A DNA stretch of 64,000 bases from Scytonematopsis contorta HA4267-MV1 (GCA_019359035.1 JAHHIC010000045.1:1-64000), one strand, 5' to 3'. Shown: positions 54,153 through 62,659, numbered from the stretch's first letter. The notes: generated from the sequence alone by a model not told the origin. Program-made: numbers and translations.

Positions 54153-54821
54153 ATGAAATTATTTAGTTACTTTCTACTGCTTTTAGTAGTTTTATTGAAT
54201 TTGGTGTTTGCTCAACCATCTTGGGCAGACGCACCAAAAATTACGAAAAGTCCAGAATATAAAGAACTAACAAAATCACTGGATGTATTAACAAGCAAAT
54301 TGGAAGCAGCAAAATCAGGAGAGCCACTACCAAGTGACTTAACTATTAAAGACTTGCAAAAGAAAGTTGATGAATTGTCCTTTGAAAAATATGCTTTAGA
54401 AAGAGGACTAAGCTGGGGTCAATGTACAAACGAGACAGGTAAAACCATAGCTGTTTACGGACCAAAATCTAAAAAAGATAAGTCTGAATCCTCATACGAC
54501 AACGCACTTTATTTTTTAGGAAATGGTCAGACAACACCTACGGAATGGGATTGCCAAGGTATTTATCTTCCTAGCGATACAAAAATAGCGAATTTAAACA
54601 CCGACCCTAACCAAAACTTAGATGGTGCTATAGCCATCAAAATACTAAAAGGAACCCAATTAGTAGCCAAAAGCAATCCAGACACAGGTGTATTAGAATT
54701 AAATACTAACCCCAGTAAAATTTTCCAAGCAGGAGATGTAAAATGGTATATCCCAAATGTACCAGCAGCAAGCATCGCTTCAAGAGTGCCAAACGTTCCC
54801 CAAGGTGAAGAATCAGATTAA
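54153..54821 (+). CDS. Secreted two-cysteine protein, copy 2
   Basis: A 222-residue paralogue of the protein at 46864. It has a signal peptide (YFLLLLVVLLNLVFAQPSWA), the conserved WGQCTNETGKTIAVYG and WDCQGIYLPSDTK, and a C-terminal KWYIPNVPAAS. AAGGAG precedes the ATG. Both Cys are kept. Function unknown, but association with CadD, TauE and DUF1634 genes in both cassettes is consistent. Confidence 0.75.
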   Translation: MKLFSYFLLLLVVLLNLVFAQPSWADAPKITKSPEYKELTKSLDVLTSKLEAAKSGEPLPSDLTIKDLQKKVDELSFEKYALERGLSWGQCTNETGKTIAVYGPKSKKDKSESSYDNALYFLGNGQTTPTEWDCQGIYLPSDTKIANLNTDPNQNLDGAIAIKILKGTQLVAKSNPDTGVLELNTNPSKIFQAGDVKWYIPNVPAASIASRVPNVPQGEESD

Positions 54822-54828
54822 TTATTAT

Positions 54829-54905
54829 GTAGAGACGCGATTTATCGCGTCTTGGTCTGGGATTGAGACGCGATAAACGGAGACGTGATAAATCGCGTTT
54901 CTACA
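54829..54905. repeat. Inverted repeat with GACGCGATTTATCGCGTC units
   Basis: GTAGAGACGCGATTTATCGC and GCGATTTATCACGTCTC-type segments are nested as several palindromes. Related to 7575-7690 and 9033-9118. It makes the downstream frame look longer than the real gene. Confidence 0.85.
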
Positions 54906-54931
54906 TAAAATTTATAAAGAGGTATAGTAAT

Positions 54932-55765
54932 GTGAATATTTTAGAATTTTCTTTACTAGTTTGGGTCGGTTCATTTACAGCAGGATTAATAGGAGCATTA
55001 ACTGGTTTAGGTGGTGGAGTCGTAATCGTTCCTCTACTAACTTCAGTCTTTGGTGTTGATATCCGCTATGCTGTCGGAGCCTCATTAGTATCAGTAATTG
55101 CGACATCTTTAGGTGCAGCATCTACATATATAAAACAAGGCTACACCAATTTACGGTTAGGGATGTTTTTAGAAGTAGCCACAGTCGTTGGAGCCATAGT
55201 TGGAGCTTTAGTTGCCACAAAAGTTTCAGTTAAAGCATTAACTATAATATTAGCAATAGTCTTACTATACTCAGCATACCTCTCACAGCAGCCTAAATTA
55301 GAAGAGCCAGAAAATGAGTCAGAAGATAATTTAGCAAGTTACTTGCAACTTGGTGGTGCATATCCTACTCCCTCAGGATTAATACCTTATCAAGTTCACT
55401 CTGTTCCCGGTGGTTTTCTTGTCATGTTTATCGCTGGTATAACTTCTGGTTTACTAGGAATTGGTTCGGGAGCATTTAAAGTTTTGGCAATGGATAATGT
55501 GATGCGAATCCCTTTCAAAGTTTCCACAACTACCAGTAATTTTATGATTGGTGTAACGGGTGCAGCATCAGCAGGAGTTTATTTAGCCAGAGGATATATT
55601 GACCCAGGTTTATCAATGCCTGTAATGTTAGGAGTATTACCCGGAGCTTTTTTAGGAGCAAGAATTTTAGTGGGAGCAAAAACTCAAGTTCTAAGACTTA
55701 TTTTCGGCTTTGTTCTAGTAGCTATGGCACTAAAAATGGTATACAACAGCGTAATAGGGGTGTAA
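54932..55765 (+). CDS. TauE/SafE-family membrane transporter
   Basis: A 277-residue protein with about eight helices. FTAGLIGALTGLGGGVVIVP and FIAGITSGLLGIGSGAFKVL are the paired motifs. I take the GTG at 54932 with AGAGG upstream as the start; the longer frame from 54863 runs back into a repeat. The DUF1634 gene follows after 3 bp, the classic TauE-DUF1634 pairing. Confidence 0.85.
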   Translation: MNILEFSLLVWVGSFTAGLIGALTGLGGGVVIVPLLTSVFGVDIRYAVGASLVSVIATSLGAASTYIKQGYTNLRLGMFLEVATVVGAIVGALVATKVSVKALTIILAIVLLYSAYLSQQPKLEEPENESEDNLASYLQLGGAYPTPSGLIPYQVHSVPGGFLVMFIAGITSGLLGIGSGAFKVLAMDNVMRIPFKVSTTTSNFMIGVTGAASAGVYLARGYIDPGLSMPVMLGVLPGAFLGARILVGAKTQVLRLIFGFVLVAMALKMVYNSVIGV

Positions 55766-55768
55766 TAA

Positions 55769-56287
55769 ATGGATAACTTTGATTCTTTGTGGCGCTCACT
55801 TTCATTAACATCTTATAAAAGTGAAGCAGCTGTATTACCTTTACAACCAGAAGAAGCAGATAGTGATGTAGAAGCATTAAAACAGCGAGCTAACTATATT
55901 GACGGGAAGCTTGAGAATATTACAAAAAATGAAGCTGAACAACAATTGGAATTTTTGCTCAGTAACTTACTCAAATACGGAGTTTTAATTGCTAGTGCAG
56001 TAGTCTTGTTTGGTGGAATATTATATTTAGTTCGTCATGGAGACGAGCCTGTAAGATATCGCATTTTTAGGGGAGAACCATCTAGTTTTTGTCATGTCTT
56101 GGGTATCCTAAAAGCTGTTAAGTCTGGTAGTAGTCGTGGTATTATTCTTGCAGGGTTAGTCTTACTCGTTGCGACCCCAGTATTGCGCGTAATTATTTCT
56201 TTTTTCGCTTTTTTACGAGCGAGAGATTTTAGTTATGTTGCAGTTACTTTATTAGTCCTCACTTGCCTGATTTATAGTCTGTTTTAA
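55769..56287 (+). CDS. DUF1634 membrane protein, copy 2
   Basis: A 172-residue protein with an acidic N-terminal half and three hydrophobic helices, LLKYGVLIASAVVLFGGILYL being the hallmark. It is a paralogue of the protein at 47932. Coupled to the TauE gene (3-bp gap), so the two probably form one membrane complex. Confidence 0.82.
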   Translation: MDNFDSLWRSLSLTSYKSEAAVLPLQPEEADSDVEALKQRANYIDGKLENITKNEAEQQLEFLLSNLLKYGVLIASAVVLFGGILYLVRHGDEPVRYRIFRGEPSSFCHVLGILKAVKSGSSRGIILAGLVLLVATPVLRVIISFFAFLRARDFSYVAVTLLVLTCLIYSLF

Positions 56288-56337
56288 GATAACTGTTTGG
56301 CATATCAATTAAATGATTAATAATTTATAAATCAAAA

Positions 56338-56442
56338 GGTTCGTAGTAGCGCTTTAGCGTATCTTCATAAAACTGAAGTAAGAATTAGGGCTAAAGTGCA
56401 ACTATAAATCTAATTACAAGCGCTAAAGCGCAACTACGAACC
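56338..56442. repeat. Inverted repeat with TTCGTAGT-GCGCTTTAGCG arms
   Basis: AGGTTCGTAGTAGCGCTTTA at the left and GCGCTAAAGCGCAACTACGA at the right with ACCT ends form a long imperfect hairpin. A short related GCGCTAAAGCGC stretch is also at about 17268-17281. Confidence 0.8.
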
Positions 56443-56478
56443 TAATTACCAGTCTTTAACCGAACTTGATATCATTCA

Positions 56479-56736
56479 CTACTGATTAATGATGTTCTTT
56501 GCTTCTGAGATAAAGCTTTGCAGAAAATTGCTTAATACTTGAGGTAGCTCACTAGGAAATATTCCTTGTGTAGATGATAAGCTTAAACTTATAACCCCAA
56601 GAATAAGAGCTAGCATCCTTCCAAAACAGCCTGGATTAATTTCCAGGAATAAAAGTTTTGCTTGTCCGATAACTGCAATTGCTAGTAAAACAATTCCTGA
56701 TATAAAATAGAAACTATTCACAGTTAAATCCGTCAT
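56479..56736 (-). CDS. Small membrane protein, 85 residues
   Basis: Two hydrophobic segments (about 10-31 and 40-55) followed by an amphipathic tail. No family recognised and only a weak ribosome-binding site. It lies between the DUF1634 gene and the PAP2 gene on the opposite strand, so it may be genuine but is uncertain. Confidence 0.45.
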   Translation of the reverse strand: MTDLTVNSFYFISGIVLLAIAVIGQAKLLFLEINPGCFGRMLALILGVISLSLSSTQGIFPSELPQVLSNFLQSFISEAKNIINQ

Positions 56737-56775
56737 TTTTTTTTCAACAATTCATTAATTTGATGATAGCTAATT

Positions 56776-57549
56776 ATGAAAGTAGAAAACAATAATTTAG
56801 AAAAAACTGAGAGCCAAAAGTTCAAATTAGAAATCGGTTTCAGCTTTATTAAGCAAACACTGGTTAATAATTGGCGTTCTCTGCTGTTAATTTTAATAGG
56901 AGTATATTTACCCTTACAACTTTTTGAGATATTAGCTGTAAAAGTATGGGACAATGGAACTGGTTTTCCCTGGGATGTGCCAATTTTGTTAGCAATTCAC
57001 CAAACAGCCCAGCCGCAATTAGATACTTTAGCAGTTATACTGACAAATATAGGTTCACCTAAAGTAGCATTACCAGTTTCTAGCATAATTGGACTAGTAT
57101 TGTTACTAAAGAAACAGTGGCGACTTTCCGCTTATTTATTTATCACCGCTACCGGAAGCACCATAATTAATATTTTCGCTAAAGGATTTATGCATCGAAT
57201 TCGTCCACATTTGTGGGAGTCAGCAATGCATAAGTCTAGCTATGCATTTCCTAGCGGTCATGCGATGACGAGTATGACAACTATTGCTATTTTATTAGTC
57301 TTGGCTTGGAAGACACCTTGGCGTTTACCTGTTTTGATTCTTGGTAGCTTGTTTATATTAACAATAGGTTGGACACGGTTATATTTGGGAGTTCATTTTC
57401 CCAGTGATATCTTAGCTGGATGGATGGTTGCTTTTGCTTGGGCAATTGGTGTTTATATTGTGGTCAATCCCAACCGAAAGAACCCCACCCCCAACCCCCT
57501 CCCCGCGCGCGGGGAGGGGGCTACGAATGTGGAGATTAAACATGTTTAG
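56776..57549 (+). CDS. PAP2-superfamily membrane phosphatase with repeat-encoded C terminus
   Basis: A 257-residue membrane protein. The three phosphatase motifs are present: KGFMHRIRPHLW (KX6RP), AFPSGHAMTSM (PSGH) and TRLYLGVHFPSDILAG (SRX5HX3D type). It likely hydrolyses lipid phosphates or undecaprenyl pyrophosphate. The last 22 residues (NPTPNPLPARGEG and on) are encoded by a GC-rich repeat and by a palindrome that also supplies the TAG stop, so they are not part of the ancestral protein. Confidence 0.85.
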   Translation: MKVENNNLEKTESQKFKLEIGFSFIKQTLVNNWRSLLLILIGVYLPLQLFEILAVKVWDNGTGFPWDVPILLAIHQTAQPQLDTLAVILTNIGSPKVALPVSSIIGLVLLLKKQWRLSAYLFITATGSTIINIFAKGFMHRIRPHLWESAMHKSSYAFPSGHAMTSMTTIAILLVLAWKTPWRLPVLILGSLFILTIGWTRLYLGVHFPSDILAGWMVAFAWAIGVYIVVNPNRKNPTPNPLPARGEGATNVEIKHV

Positions 57550-57655
57550 TCTCTATTATTTTTAATTTTGGATTTTGGATTTTGGATTTTGAATCCTACA
57601 TCGCATCGTAGCCCCCTCCCCGCAAGCGGGGAGGGGGTTGGGGGTGGGGTTCTTT
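57477..57655. repeat. GC-rich inverted intergenic repeat, copy D
   Basis: CCCCACCCCCAACCCCCTCC arms with complement, each with a CCCCGC/GCGGGG hairpin; the centre holds palindrome copy 7. Two truncated GGTTGGGGTGGGG copies follow up to about 57700. Confidence 0.88.
57529..57556. repeat. 28-bp palindromic repeat, copy 7 (inside a gene end)
   Basis: GTGGAGATTAAACATG plus complement. It lies inside GC-rich copy D and provides the stop codon of the PAP2 gene. Confidence 0.85.
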
Positions 57656-57707
57656 AGGTTGGGGGTGGGGTTTTCTGGGGTTGGGGTGGGGTTTTCTGGG
57701 TTTTAGT

Positions 57708-58496
57708 TCAAAACTTACTCACATCAAACTTCAGCGTACCCTCAGTCACAATTTTAGGTAACGTCCCATCCCATTTTTCTATAGCTCGTTTTCGCAAAAT
57801 ATCTGCTGTCAAAGTTTCTCGAATTAATCTTTGTGCTTCCGTTTCCCCTTTAGCTAAATTAACTTTAGCTTCCGCTTCTTTTACAGCCTTCAGTGCAATA
57901 AACTCCGCTCTTTTCGCTTCCTGTTCAGCAATTTGCTTAGCCTCTACTGCATCACTAAATCGCTCGGAAAAGTGAACATGAACTAAAGATATATCATCCA
58001 CCGCAACATGATAATTAACCAGTCGCGTAATTAATAAATTATCCACTCCAACTTTCACCTCACCACGCTTCGTAATAATTTCTTCCGCAGTATATTTAGC
58101 CATCACAGCTTTAAGAACTTCTTCTACTGCAGGACTGATAATTTTATCCACCACTTCTTTCTCATCACCAATTTGTCGAAAAATAATGTTTGCTTCCTCA
58201 GGAACAATATGCCAGTTGAGAGCAACATCAGTATAAACTTCTTGCAAATCTTTGGAAGATGCTTCCGCAGAAATTTCCTGCTTTTGCACACGCATACTTA
58301 ACTTTTTGACTGTATTCACTAGAGGAATAATTAAATGTATTCCTTCCTCCAATATTTTTTCTTCGACTCTACCGAATTGCATTAATACACCTTTTTCACC
58401 AGCCCCAACAATCACAAAAGGCCAAAAAATGATAGTTATTAATACAATACTTAAAACAAACTTAATTAATTTATTACGCGCTTTTTTATCTTTCAT
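57708..58496 (-). CDS. SPFH/prohibitin-family membrane protein, copy 2
   Basis: A 262-residue paralogue of the protein at 44942. One N-terminal helix (FVLSIVLITIIFWPFVIV), then GEKGVLMQFGRVEEKILEEG, the SPFH core VYTDVALNWHIVPEEANIIF and the coiled coil AVEAKQIAEQEAKRAEFIAL. It lacks the longer C-terminal tail of copy 1. It lies near the plus-strand cassette but in opposite orientation. Confidence 0.85.
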   Translation of the reverse strand: MKDKKARNKLIKFVLSIVLITIIFWPFVIVGAGEKGVLMQFGRVEEKILEEGIHLIIPLVNTVKKLSMRVQKQEISAEASSKDLQEVYTDVALNWHIVPEEANIIFRQIGDEKEVVDKIISPAVEEVLKAVMAKYTAEEIITKRGEVKVGVDNLLITRLVNYHVAVDDISLVHVHFSERFSDAVEAKQIAEQEAKRAEFIALKAVKEAEAKVNLAKGETEAQRLIRETLTADILRKRAIEKWDGTLPKIVTEGTLKFDVSKF

Positions 58497-58590
58497 AGCA
58501 AAAGAAAAGAGACCAAGGAAACTTTTTTCCCCAGTCTCATTTTTACCTTATCGGGAACACTCTGAAAATATTCTTTATGGAGATATTTTT

Positions 58591-59736
58591 TTAGCGTCTT
58601 CCATAAATTTGGTCAAAGATTGCTCCATCAGCAAAATATGTTCTCTGAGCAAAATCCCAACCACCTAAGTTTTCAATACTGTAGAGTTTGGCAACCCTAG
58701 GAAATTTACCCTGAACTTCTTTTGCTACTGTTTGGTTTACTGGACGGAAACCGACGCTAGCAAAATCACGTTGTGCTTCAGGAGTGAACAGAAACTTGGT
58801 GAATGCTTCTGCGACTTTGCGAGTACCACGCTTATCAACAACTCTGTCAACAACAGCAACGGGAGCATCAATAGAGATATTGGTTTGAGGAACAGTATAA
58901 GAAGGTGATGACTTTCCTTGTTGTGCAGCTAAGATAACTTCGTTTTCGTAGTTAATCAGCACATCACCCTGATTTTTTTTGTAGAAAGCATCACTGGCTT
59001 CTCGTGCATCTCTTGGTAAAACCACGACATTTCTATAAACCTTAGTAACAAAGTCTTTGGCTTGAGCTTGATTTCCACCAGCTTGGGTAACTGAACCCCA
59101 CAAAGCTAAGAAGTTCCATCGTGCAACCCCAGAAGTTTTGGGATTCGCAGTAATAACTCTGATACCAGGTTTTGCTAAATCCGCAAAGCCGTTAATCTTC
59201 TTAGGATTGCCTTCACGGGTTTCTAAAGCTACTACAGAACGAGTAACTACACCACGATTTGGATTCTCACGTTCCCAACCAGGTTGAATCAAACCAGCTT
59301 GTTGAATTCTATTTACATCCAAACCTAATGCTAGATTCACAACATCAGCTTGCAATCCATCAATTACAGCACGAGTTTGAGTACCAGAACCACCGTAGCT
59401 AGTCTTAATGACCACATCCTGACCAGTTTGACGCTTCCACTGAGCTTGGAATTTAGGAATGATTTTATCGTAAGCAGCTTTGGTAACTGCGTAAGAAACT
59501 AGTGTAATTTCCGCTCTACCTGGATTCTGACTTATCAGTTGCTTACTCTGACTCACAGAAGCTGTACTGGAAATAGCTGTACCCGCTGCAAAAAAAGGAA
59601 CTGCGGTACTTAGACCTACACCCGCTGTCGCTAGCAGAGCAAAGGTGCGATTTGAACGCAGTTTCCAAGGACGAAGTAGTCCGCTTTTTGCTTCTCCAGT
59701 CAAAGTTTTTTGCTCCTGCTGTGGGTGATTTTTCAT
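58591..59736 (-). CDS. Sulfate-binding protein, entirely free of Cys and of internal Met
   Basis: Periplasmic solute-binding protein of 381 residues, paralogue of the one at 16144. Family motifs are ITLVSYAVTKAAYDKIIPKF, KTSYGGSGTQTRAVI, VNLALGLDVNRIQQAGLI, ANPKTSGVARWNFL, GDVLINYENEVILA and GFRPVNQTV. The Sec signal (FALLATAGVGLSTAVPFFAA) lacks a lipobox. The initiator is the only sulfur residue. AAGGAA precedes the ATG at 59736, and a dyad operator ends 28 bp before it, so the promoter must overlap the operator, which would suit a repressor. Confidence 0.93.
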   Translation of the reverse strand: MKNHPQQEQKTLTGEAKSGLLRPWKLRSNRTFALLATAGVGLSTAVPFFAAGTAISSTASVSQSKQLISQNPGRAEITLVSYAVTKAAYDKIIPKFQAQWKRQTGQDVVIKTSYGGSGTQTRAVIDGLQADVVNLALGLDVNRIQQAGLIQPGWERENPNRGVVTRSVVALETREGNPKKINGFADLAKPGIRVITANPKTSGVARWNFLALWGSVTQAGGNQAQAKDFVTKVYRNVVVLPRDAREASDAFYKKNQGDVLINYENEVILAAQQGKSSPSYTVPQTNISIDAPVAVVDRVVDKRGTRKVAEAFTKFLFTPEAQRDFASVGFRPVNQTVAKEVQGKFPRVAKLYSIENLGGWDFAQRTYFADGAIFDQIYGRR

Positions 59737-59764
59737 GTTTTCGTCTTTTCCTTAAAGATGAATC

Positions 59765-59790
59765 TACTGTTAACCAGTCGAATAACCGTA
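59765..59790. promoter_or_regulatory. 26-bp dyad operator candidate, site 15 (second sbp)
   Basis: TACTGTTAACC and GAATAACCGTA flank AGTC, 28 bp before the start codon. Confidence 0.78.
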
Positions 59791-59891
59791 GTAACTTAGC
59801 ACTAAAAATAGAATGTCACATTTAATACTGCCACTCAAGCATCGCACTACACAAAACAACCAAATTTTGATAGATTTATAGGTGTATCGCA

Positions 59892-59944
59892 TAACCCCAA
59901 CCCGTGCGTGCGGGGAGGGGGTTAGGGGTGGGGTTTTCTTGAGT
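59892..59944. repeat. GC-rich repeat fragment, copy E
   Basis: TAACCCCAACCCG followed by GTGCGGGGAGGGGGTTAGGG: one arm and a remnant of the other of the same family as copies A-D. Confidence 0.7.
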
Positions 59945-60502
59945 TGGGACGAGAAAATGTTTGCGCTTCTATTTTATGTCTCAACCTCTATATTGCCAGG
60001 AGCGTATACGGGGGTCTAGAACCTTAAACATAATCGCCATAAGTCATTAAATCATAACAATTCTAAATAAAAGAAAAATTCGGTCTTGCCAGCCTACTCC
60101 ATAACATTCATCGTTAACTATATTTTCGGTCAAATCCTTGTATTAAAGGGCTTAGGAAATTTATAAATAAATGAGCAAAAGCAGTACAAATACTCAGTTT
60201 TATTTTTTATTAATTAAGAATAAGCAGTTATATAAAGATTTAAATATTCAATATTAAGGTGATTATTTAGACAGATGAAATAATCACCTGTTAGTGGCTG
60301 TACAAACTCTAATACCTTATATATAAATACTTCTACACAAACTACACCTCAAGACCGTAGAAAATATATTCAATCCCCAGTAATGAAATGGGAATAGTCA
60401 ACTTAGAATAATACGAATCGTAAAAACTATTGATTTCTAAAAAACAAAGATATAAAGTAAAAAACATCAGCCATTACTCCACAAAATCAGGGGTAATAAA
60501 AC
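59945..60502. other. 560-bp spacer with one perfect hairpin
   Basis: AGGTGATTATTT at 60257-60268 and AAATAATCACCT at 60278-60289 form a perfect 12-bp stem with a 9-base loop. No gene seen. The hairpin may end a small transcript or be a protein-binding palindrome. Confidence 0.5.
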
Positions 60503-60907
60503 ATGATGCTTACTGAATCAATCACTGCCGAAATGGAAGCTTGCAAGATTGCCTGCATTGAATGCCAAACAACTTGTATAGAAACCTTAAATTACTGTAA
60601 AACTCAAAGCCACACTGAACAAAACATCACTCTCATGTCCATGATGCGTGATTGTGCGGAAATGTGTATGATGTGCGTCAACATGATTGTTGATGGTTCC
60701 GAATTTATGAGACGTACTTGCGAACTTTGCGCTGAGATGTGCGAGCGTTACGCAATTACTTGTGAACTGCTGAGTAACGATGCTCAAATGATGGCAGCTG
60801 CTGTCGTATGTCGCAAGTGTGCAGAATCTTGTAAAGCTGTAGCAATGAACTCAGCTTCTTCTTTCCGCAGACCAACTTTATTGACTGCATCAGATATAAG
60901 TTGTTAA
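60503..60907 (+). CDS. Four-helix-bundle copper-storage-like protein (Csp/DUF326), Cys-rich
   Basis: A 134-residue protein with 16 cysteines and 15 methionines by my count, arranged in C-x2/3-C patterns along helices (for example Cys14, 18, 21, 25 and Cys51, 55, 58 and Cys73, 76, 80, 87). This is the Csp layout, in which a tube lined with Cys binds many Cu(I). There is no signal peptide, so it is the cytosolic Csp3 type. About 23% of residues contain sulfur, in sharp contrast to its neighbours. AGGGGT is a weak ribosome-binding site. Confidence 0.85.
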   Translation: MMLTESITAEMEACKIACIECQTTCIETLNYCKTQSHTEQNITLMSMMRDCAEMCMMCVNMIVDGSEFMRRTCELCAEMCERYAITCELLSNDAQMMAAAVVCRKCAESCKAVAMNSASSFRRPTLLTASDISC

Positions 60908-60932
60908 AAAGTATTACTTAAGAAATTCCTAC

Positions 60933-61490
60933 TTAAGAAATTCCTAAATTAAGTTTACGACCTGTATGTTGTGGCATCCAACCATCTGTGGTTGCGAAAT
61001 AGCGTACTGCTTTTAAATTTAGAGATGCAGTCAGACTAAACCAATGTTCGCATCCAGCTGGAATATGGATATAGTCATGTTTTTCTAACAAAAGCTGTAC
61101 ATGGCTGCCATCTGGTCTTATGAACCCAAAAAGTGCTTCTCCCGACAACAAGTAAAGCGCTTCAGCATCGGTATGGGTATGGTAGCGACTGTAAGTTCTT
61201 GTCAGGGAGAAAAGATTAGCTGAACCTGGATGCAAAACCAGCAAGTCATACCAGAGAGAACCAAATTCTTGTTTAAGAGAATCAAGAAAACTGCTATGTA
61301 AATGAAGAACTTGGTTTTTTTCTGAATAATCCAGAACATCTTGCGATAGTGCTTTTGAACTATTAATCGCATCATCCAGTAATTTTTCAGAATAGCAGTT
61401 TCTGACTTGGATATATAAAGGAGCGAGTATAAGTTGAATCTCGCTTTCATTTCTGATAATTTCGCCGTTATCAAGTTTGAGGATAGACAT
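60933..61490 (-). CDS. mtnD: Acireductone dioxygenase MtnD (methionine salvage)
   Basis: Cupin-fold metalloenzyme of 185 residues that splits acireductone into formate and the keto acid of methionine. Metal ligands are His104, His106 and Glu110 (YHTHTDAEALYLL) and His149 (PAGCEHWF); GWMPQHTGR near the end is typical. It acts downstream of MtnB (4921) in the same pathway, with the aminotransferase remnant at 41811 a possible last step. It lies 109 bp downstream of cysK on the same strand. Confidence 0.9.
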   Translation of the reverse strand: MSILKLDNGEIIRNESEIQLILAPLYIQVRNCYSEKLLDDAINSSKALSQDVLDYSEKNQVLHLHSSFLDSLKQEFGSLWYDLLVLHPGSANLFSLTRTYSRYHTHTDAEALYLLSGEALFGFIRPDGSHVQLLLEKHDYIHIPAGCEHWFSLTASLNLKAVRYFATTDGWMPQHTGRKLNLGIS

Positions 61491-61599
61491 TACTTTGGTT
61501 TTAATAGGTGGATTAAGTGGATTAAGGATTGAACCAGTCTTAAATACAAACCAATCCCGCTAGGGAAACTGGGGATTTCGACTTTTTTATATTCTCTCA

Positions 61600-62571
61600 T
61601 TAATTCACACCCATAGCACTAATTAATTCCATTAATCCTAAATCTTTAAATAAAGGGGTACTCAGATAGCGTTCCCCAAAACTTGGCTGCACCATGACAA
61701 TTAAACGGCCAGCATTTTCTCTACGTTTGCCGATTTGAATTGCTGCCCATAAAGCTGCACCACTGGAAATACCTGAAAGAATACCCTCTTCGGAGGCTAA
61801 TCGTCGGGAATAATTAATTGCATCTTCATCAGTTACCTGAATTACTTCGTCAATTAATTCCAATCGCAACACCGGAGGTACAAATCCCGCTCCTATTCCC
61901 TGAATTTTGTGAGACCCAGCTTTACCACCTGTAAGTACCGCACTATTAAAGGGTTCAACAGCAACAACTTTAAATTCTGGCTTTTTGTGTTTAATTGCTT
62001 CCGCAACTCCAGTAATTGTGCCTCCAGTCCCAACTCCTGCAACCAAAAAATCTACTTCTCCGTCAGTATCCTCCCAAATCTCCTCAGCAGTTGTCTCTTT
62101 ATGGATTTGAGGATTCGCTGGATTACGAAACTGTTGTAGCATATAAGCATTGGGTGTGGTCGCAGCAATTTCTTCCGCACGAGCAATTGAACCTTGCATT
62201 CCCCGAATTCCGGGTGTTAATTCCAGTTCGGCTCCATACCCTTTAAGGATTAATTGCCGTTCAATACTCATTGTGTCCGGCATAGTCAAAATCAAACGAT
62301 ATCCTCTCGCAGCAGCGACCATCGCTAAAGCAATACCAGTGTTTCCAGATGTTGGTTCCACCAAAATTGTTTTACCCGGACGAATTAATCCCGCTTCTTC
62401 CGCTTTAGCAATCATGCTGACACTAATGCGGTCTTTCACCGAAGCTGAGGGATTCATCCCCTCTAACTTGACCAAAATCTGAGCAAAACAACCCTCCGCT
62501 TGAGGAATTCTGTTGAGCTGAACTAAAGGAGTTCTACCAATTGTCTCTGTGATATCCCGAGCTACCCGCAT
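61600..62571 (-). CDS. cysK: Cysteine synthase A (O-acetylserine sulfhydrylase) CysK
   Basis: PLP enzyme of 323 residues that makes cysteine from O-acetylserine and sulfide. The PLP lysine is residue 46 (ASVKDRI); TSGNTGIAL binds the substrate carboxylate and [13 protein letters not shown] binds the cofactor phosphate. The C-terminal [14 protein letters not shown] is normal. A dyad operator ends 43 bp before the ATG. In Bacillus, CysK also acts as partner of the Rrf2-family repressor CymR; whether this holds here is unknown. Confidence 0.94.
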   Translation of the reverse strand: MRVARDITETIGRTPLVQLNRIPQAEGCFAQILVKLEGMNPSASVKDRISVSMIAKAEEAGLIRPGKTILVEPTSGNTGIALAMVAAARGYRLILTMPDTMSIERQLILKGYGAELELTPGIRGMQGSIARAEEIAATTPNAYMLQQFRNPANPQIHKETTAEEIWEDTDGEVDFLVAGVGTGGTITGVAEAIKHKKPEFKVVAVEPFNSAVLTGGKAGSHKIQGIGAGFVPPVLRLELIDEVIQVTDEDAINYSRRLASEEGILSGISSGAALWAAIQIGKRRENAGRLIVMVQPSFGERYLSTPLFKDLGLMELISAMGVN

Positions 62572-62614
62572 TTTGTACAGCCTAACCCTACAGCATAAGT
62601 TTACCTCAATATAT

Positions 62615-62640
62615 TACTGTAAGTCTACCAATTAACCGTA
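62615..62640. promoter_or_regulatory. 26-bp dyad operator candidate, site 16 (cysK)
   Basis: TACTGTAAGTC and AATTAACCGTA flank TACC, 43 bp before the cysK start codon. Confidence 0.78.
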
Positions 62641-62659
62641 GTTTATGTATATTCTAACT

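Noticed and set aside
54863-54931. N-terminal basic extension of the last TauE protein
   Set aside because: It translates an inverted repeat rich in GACGCGATAAA; the GTG at 54932 has a ribosome-binding site.
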